NCBI GenBank assembly: GCA_027310535.1
Contig: DAIDAQ010000028.1
Location: 1 to 13,969 of the forward strand
Length of the DNA: 13,969 nt
Source: Candidatus Micrarchaeaceae archaeon
GTDB taxonomy: Archaea > Micrarchaeota > Micrarchaeia > Micrarchaeales > Micrarchaeaceae
Reading direction: 5' to 3'
The notes under the pieces are model-generated. The model had not been told where the DNA came from and did no database searches. It worked only from the letters and a program-made list of their open reading frames with translations. This document shows positions 13,590 through 13,969 of the stretch, one piece after another. The number at the start of each line of letters is the position of its first letter. Position 1 is the stretch's first letter. The position numbers and the translations under genes are program-made.

Positions 13590-13969
13590 ATGACGAAAGG
13601 ATACGAATCTTCGGAAACATCAGTTCACTCAATGGAATACCATTTTGTATGGTGCCCAAAGTACAGACGCAAGGTTTTGAATGGGAAAATCGCAAAAAGA
13701 TGCAGGCAACTGATAATGGAAAAGGCAGAAGATATGGATTGCAGGGTGATTTCATTGGAAGTGATGTCGGACCATGTGCATCTGTTCATAGAAGGGAAGC
13801 CAATCATGATGCCAAATGGGATAATCGGACAGATAAAAGGGTATACATCGCACGAGCTCCGGAAGGAGTTCAAGGAGCTTTGCACGAGGCTTCCGACTCT
13901 ATGGTCAAGGAGTTATTTTGTCTCAACGCACGAACACATACCGGACAAAACGATACAGAAATATATAGA
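13590..13969 (+). CDS. tnpA: IS200/IS605-family TnpA transposase (cut by window end)
   Basis: The first 126 residues of a Y1 HUH single-strand transposase are open to the window edge. Visible features are HFVWCPKYRRKVL (18-30), the metal-binding HUH motif H62-V-H64 in SDHVHLF, IKGYTSHELRKEF (82-94), LWSRSYFVST (104-113), and the probable catalytic tyrosine Y125 in IQKYI at the very end. Family members are about 130-155 residues long, so only the tail is missing. ATG 13590 is the first possible start because the frame has a stop at 13575-13577. The gene is more AT-rich than its neighbours, as expected for a mobile element. A tnpB partner or the right end may lie beyond 13969. No inactivating change is seen in the visible part. 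Confidence 0.92.
   Translation, partial: MTKGYESSETSVHSMEYHFVWCPKYRRKVLNGKIAKRCRQLIMEKAEDMDCRVISLEVMSDHVHLFIEGKPIMMPNGIIGQIKGYTSHELRKEFKELCTRLPTLWSRSYFVSTHEHIPDKTIQKYI

Noticed and set aside
1..13969. CRISPR array, defence system, or integrase at the tRNAs
   Set aside because: No direct repeats with regular spacers, no Cas or nuclease genes, no integrase, and no duplicated tRNA 3' end were found.

Overview
The window reads as a piece of an archaeal chromosome. The evidence is: tRNA genes without an encoded CCA end, TATA-box-like elements about 25-30 bases before probable transcript starts, partly leaderless genes, GTG and TTG starts, an AMMECR1-family gene, and a 2-oxoacid dehydrogenase gene order like the one known from Thermoplasma. 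The lineage cannot be fixed from sequence alone. The small compact operons and the multi-module parallel beta-helix surface protein would suit a Micrarchaeota-like or Thermoplasmata-like archaeon, but that is inference. Overall base composition is moderately GC-rich, except at the right edge, which is visibly more AT-rich and carries a transposase gene.

Left block (1-3830). On the minus strand, a 978-residue membrane-anchored, cysteine-stapled parallel beta-helix protein is followed 4 nt later by an AMMECR1-family protein and then by tRNA-Ile(GAU). The beta-helix gene diverges from tRNA-Thr(CGU) on the plus strand, and the two share one AT-rich promoter core. Between tRNA-Thr and the next gene lie about 570 bases with no intact gene. 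They hold a probable decayed IS200-type TnpA N-terminus on the minus strand, a small perfect hairpin, and the promoter of a GNAT acetyltransferase.

Middle block (4394-12174). The GNAT gene runs tail to tail into an aldo/keto reductase gene, and the two stop codons share one CTAG. The aldo/keto reductase gene diverges from a plus-strand operon of about 6.5 kb: E1-alpha, E1-beta, E2, a broken YdjC/ChbG-like gene, E3, NAD kinase and a ferredoxin/flavodoxin-NADP reductase. Most genes overlap or are 1-4 nt apart. The complex would oxidatively decarboxylate a 2-oxoacid (pyruvate or branched-chain) to acyl-CoA plus NADH. NAD kinase supplies NADP from NAD, and the reductase links NADPH to a small electron carrier. 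The cluster therefore looks like a carbon and redox-cofactor module.

Right block (12175-13969). A minus-strand THUMP plus FtsJ/RrmJ-type RNA 2'-O-methyltransferase has a full K-D-K-E tetrad. It is followed by the start of an AT-richer IS200/IS605 TnpA gene, which the window cuts after the catalytic tyrosine.
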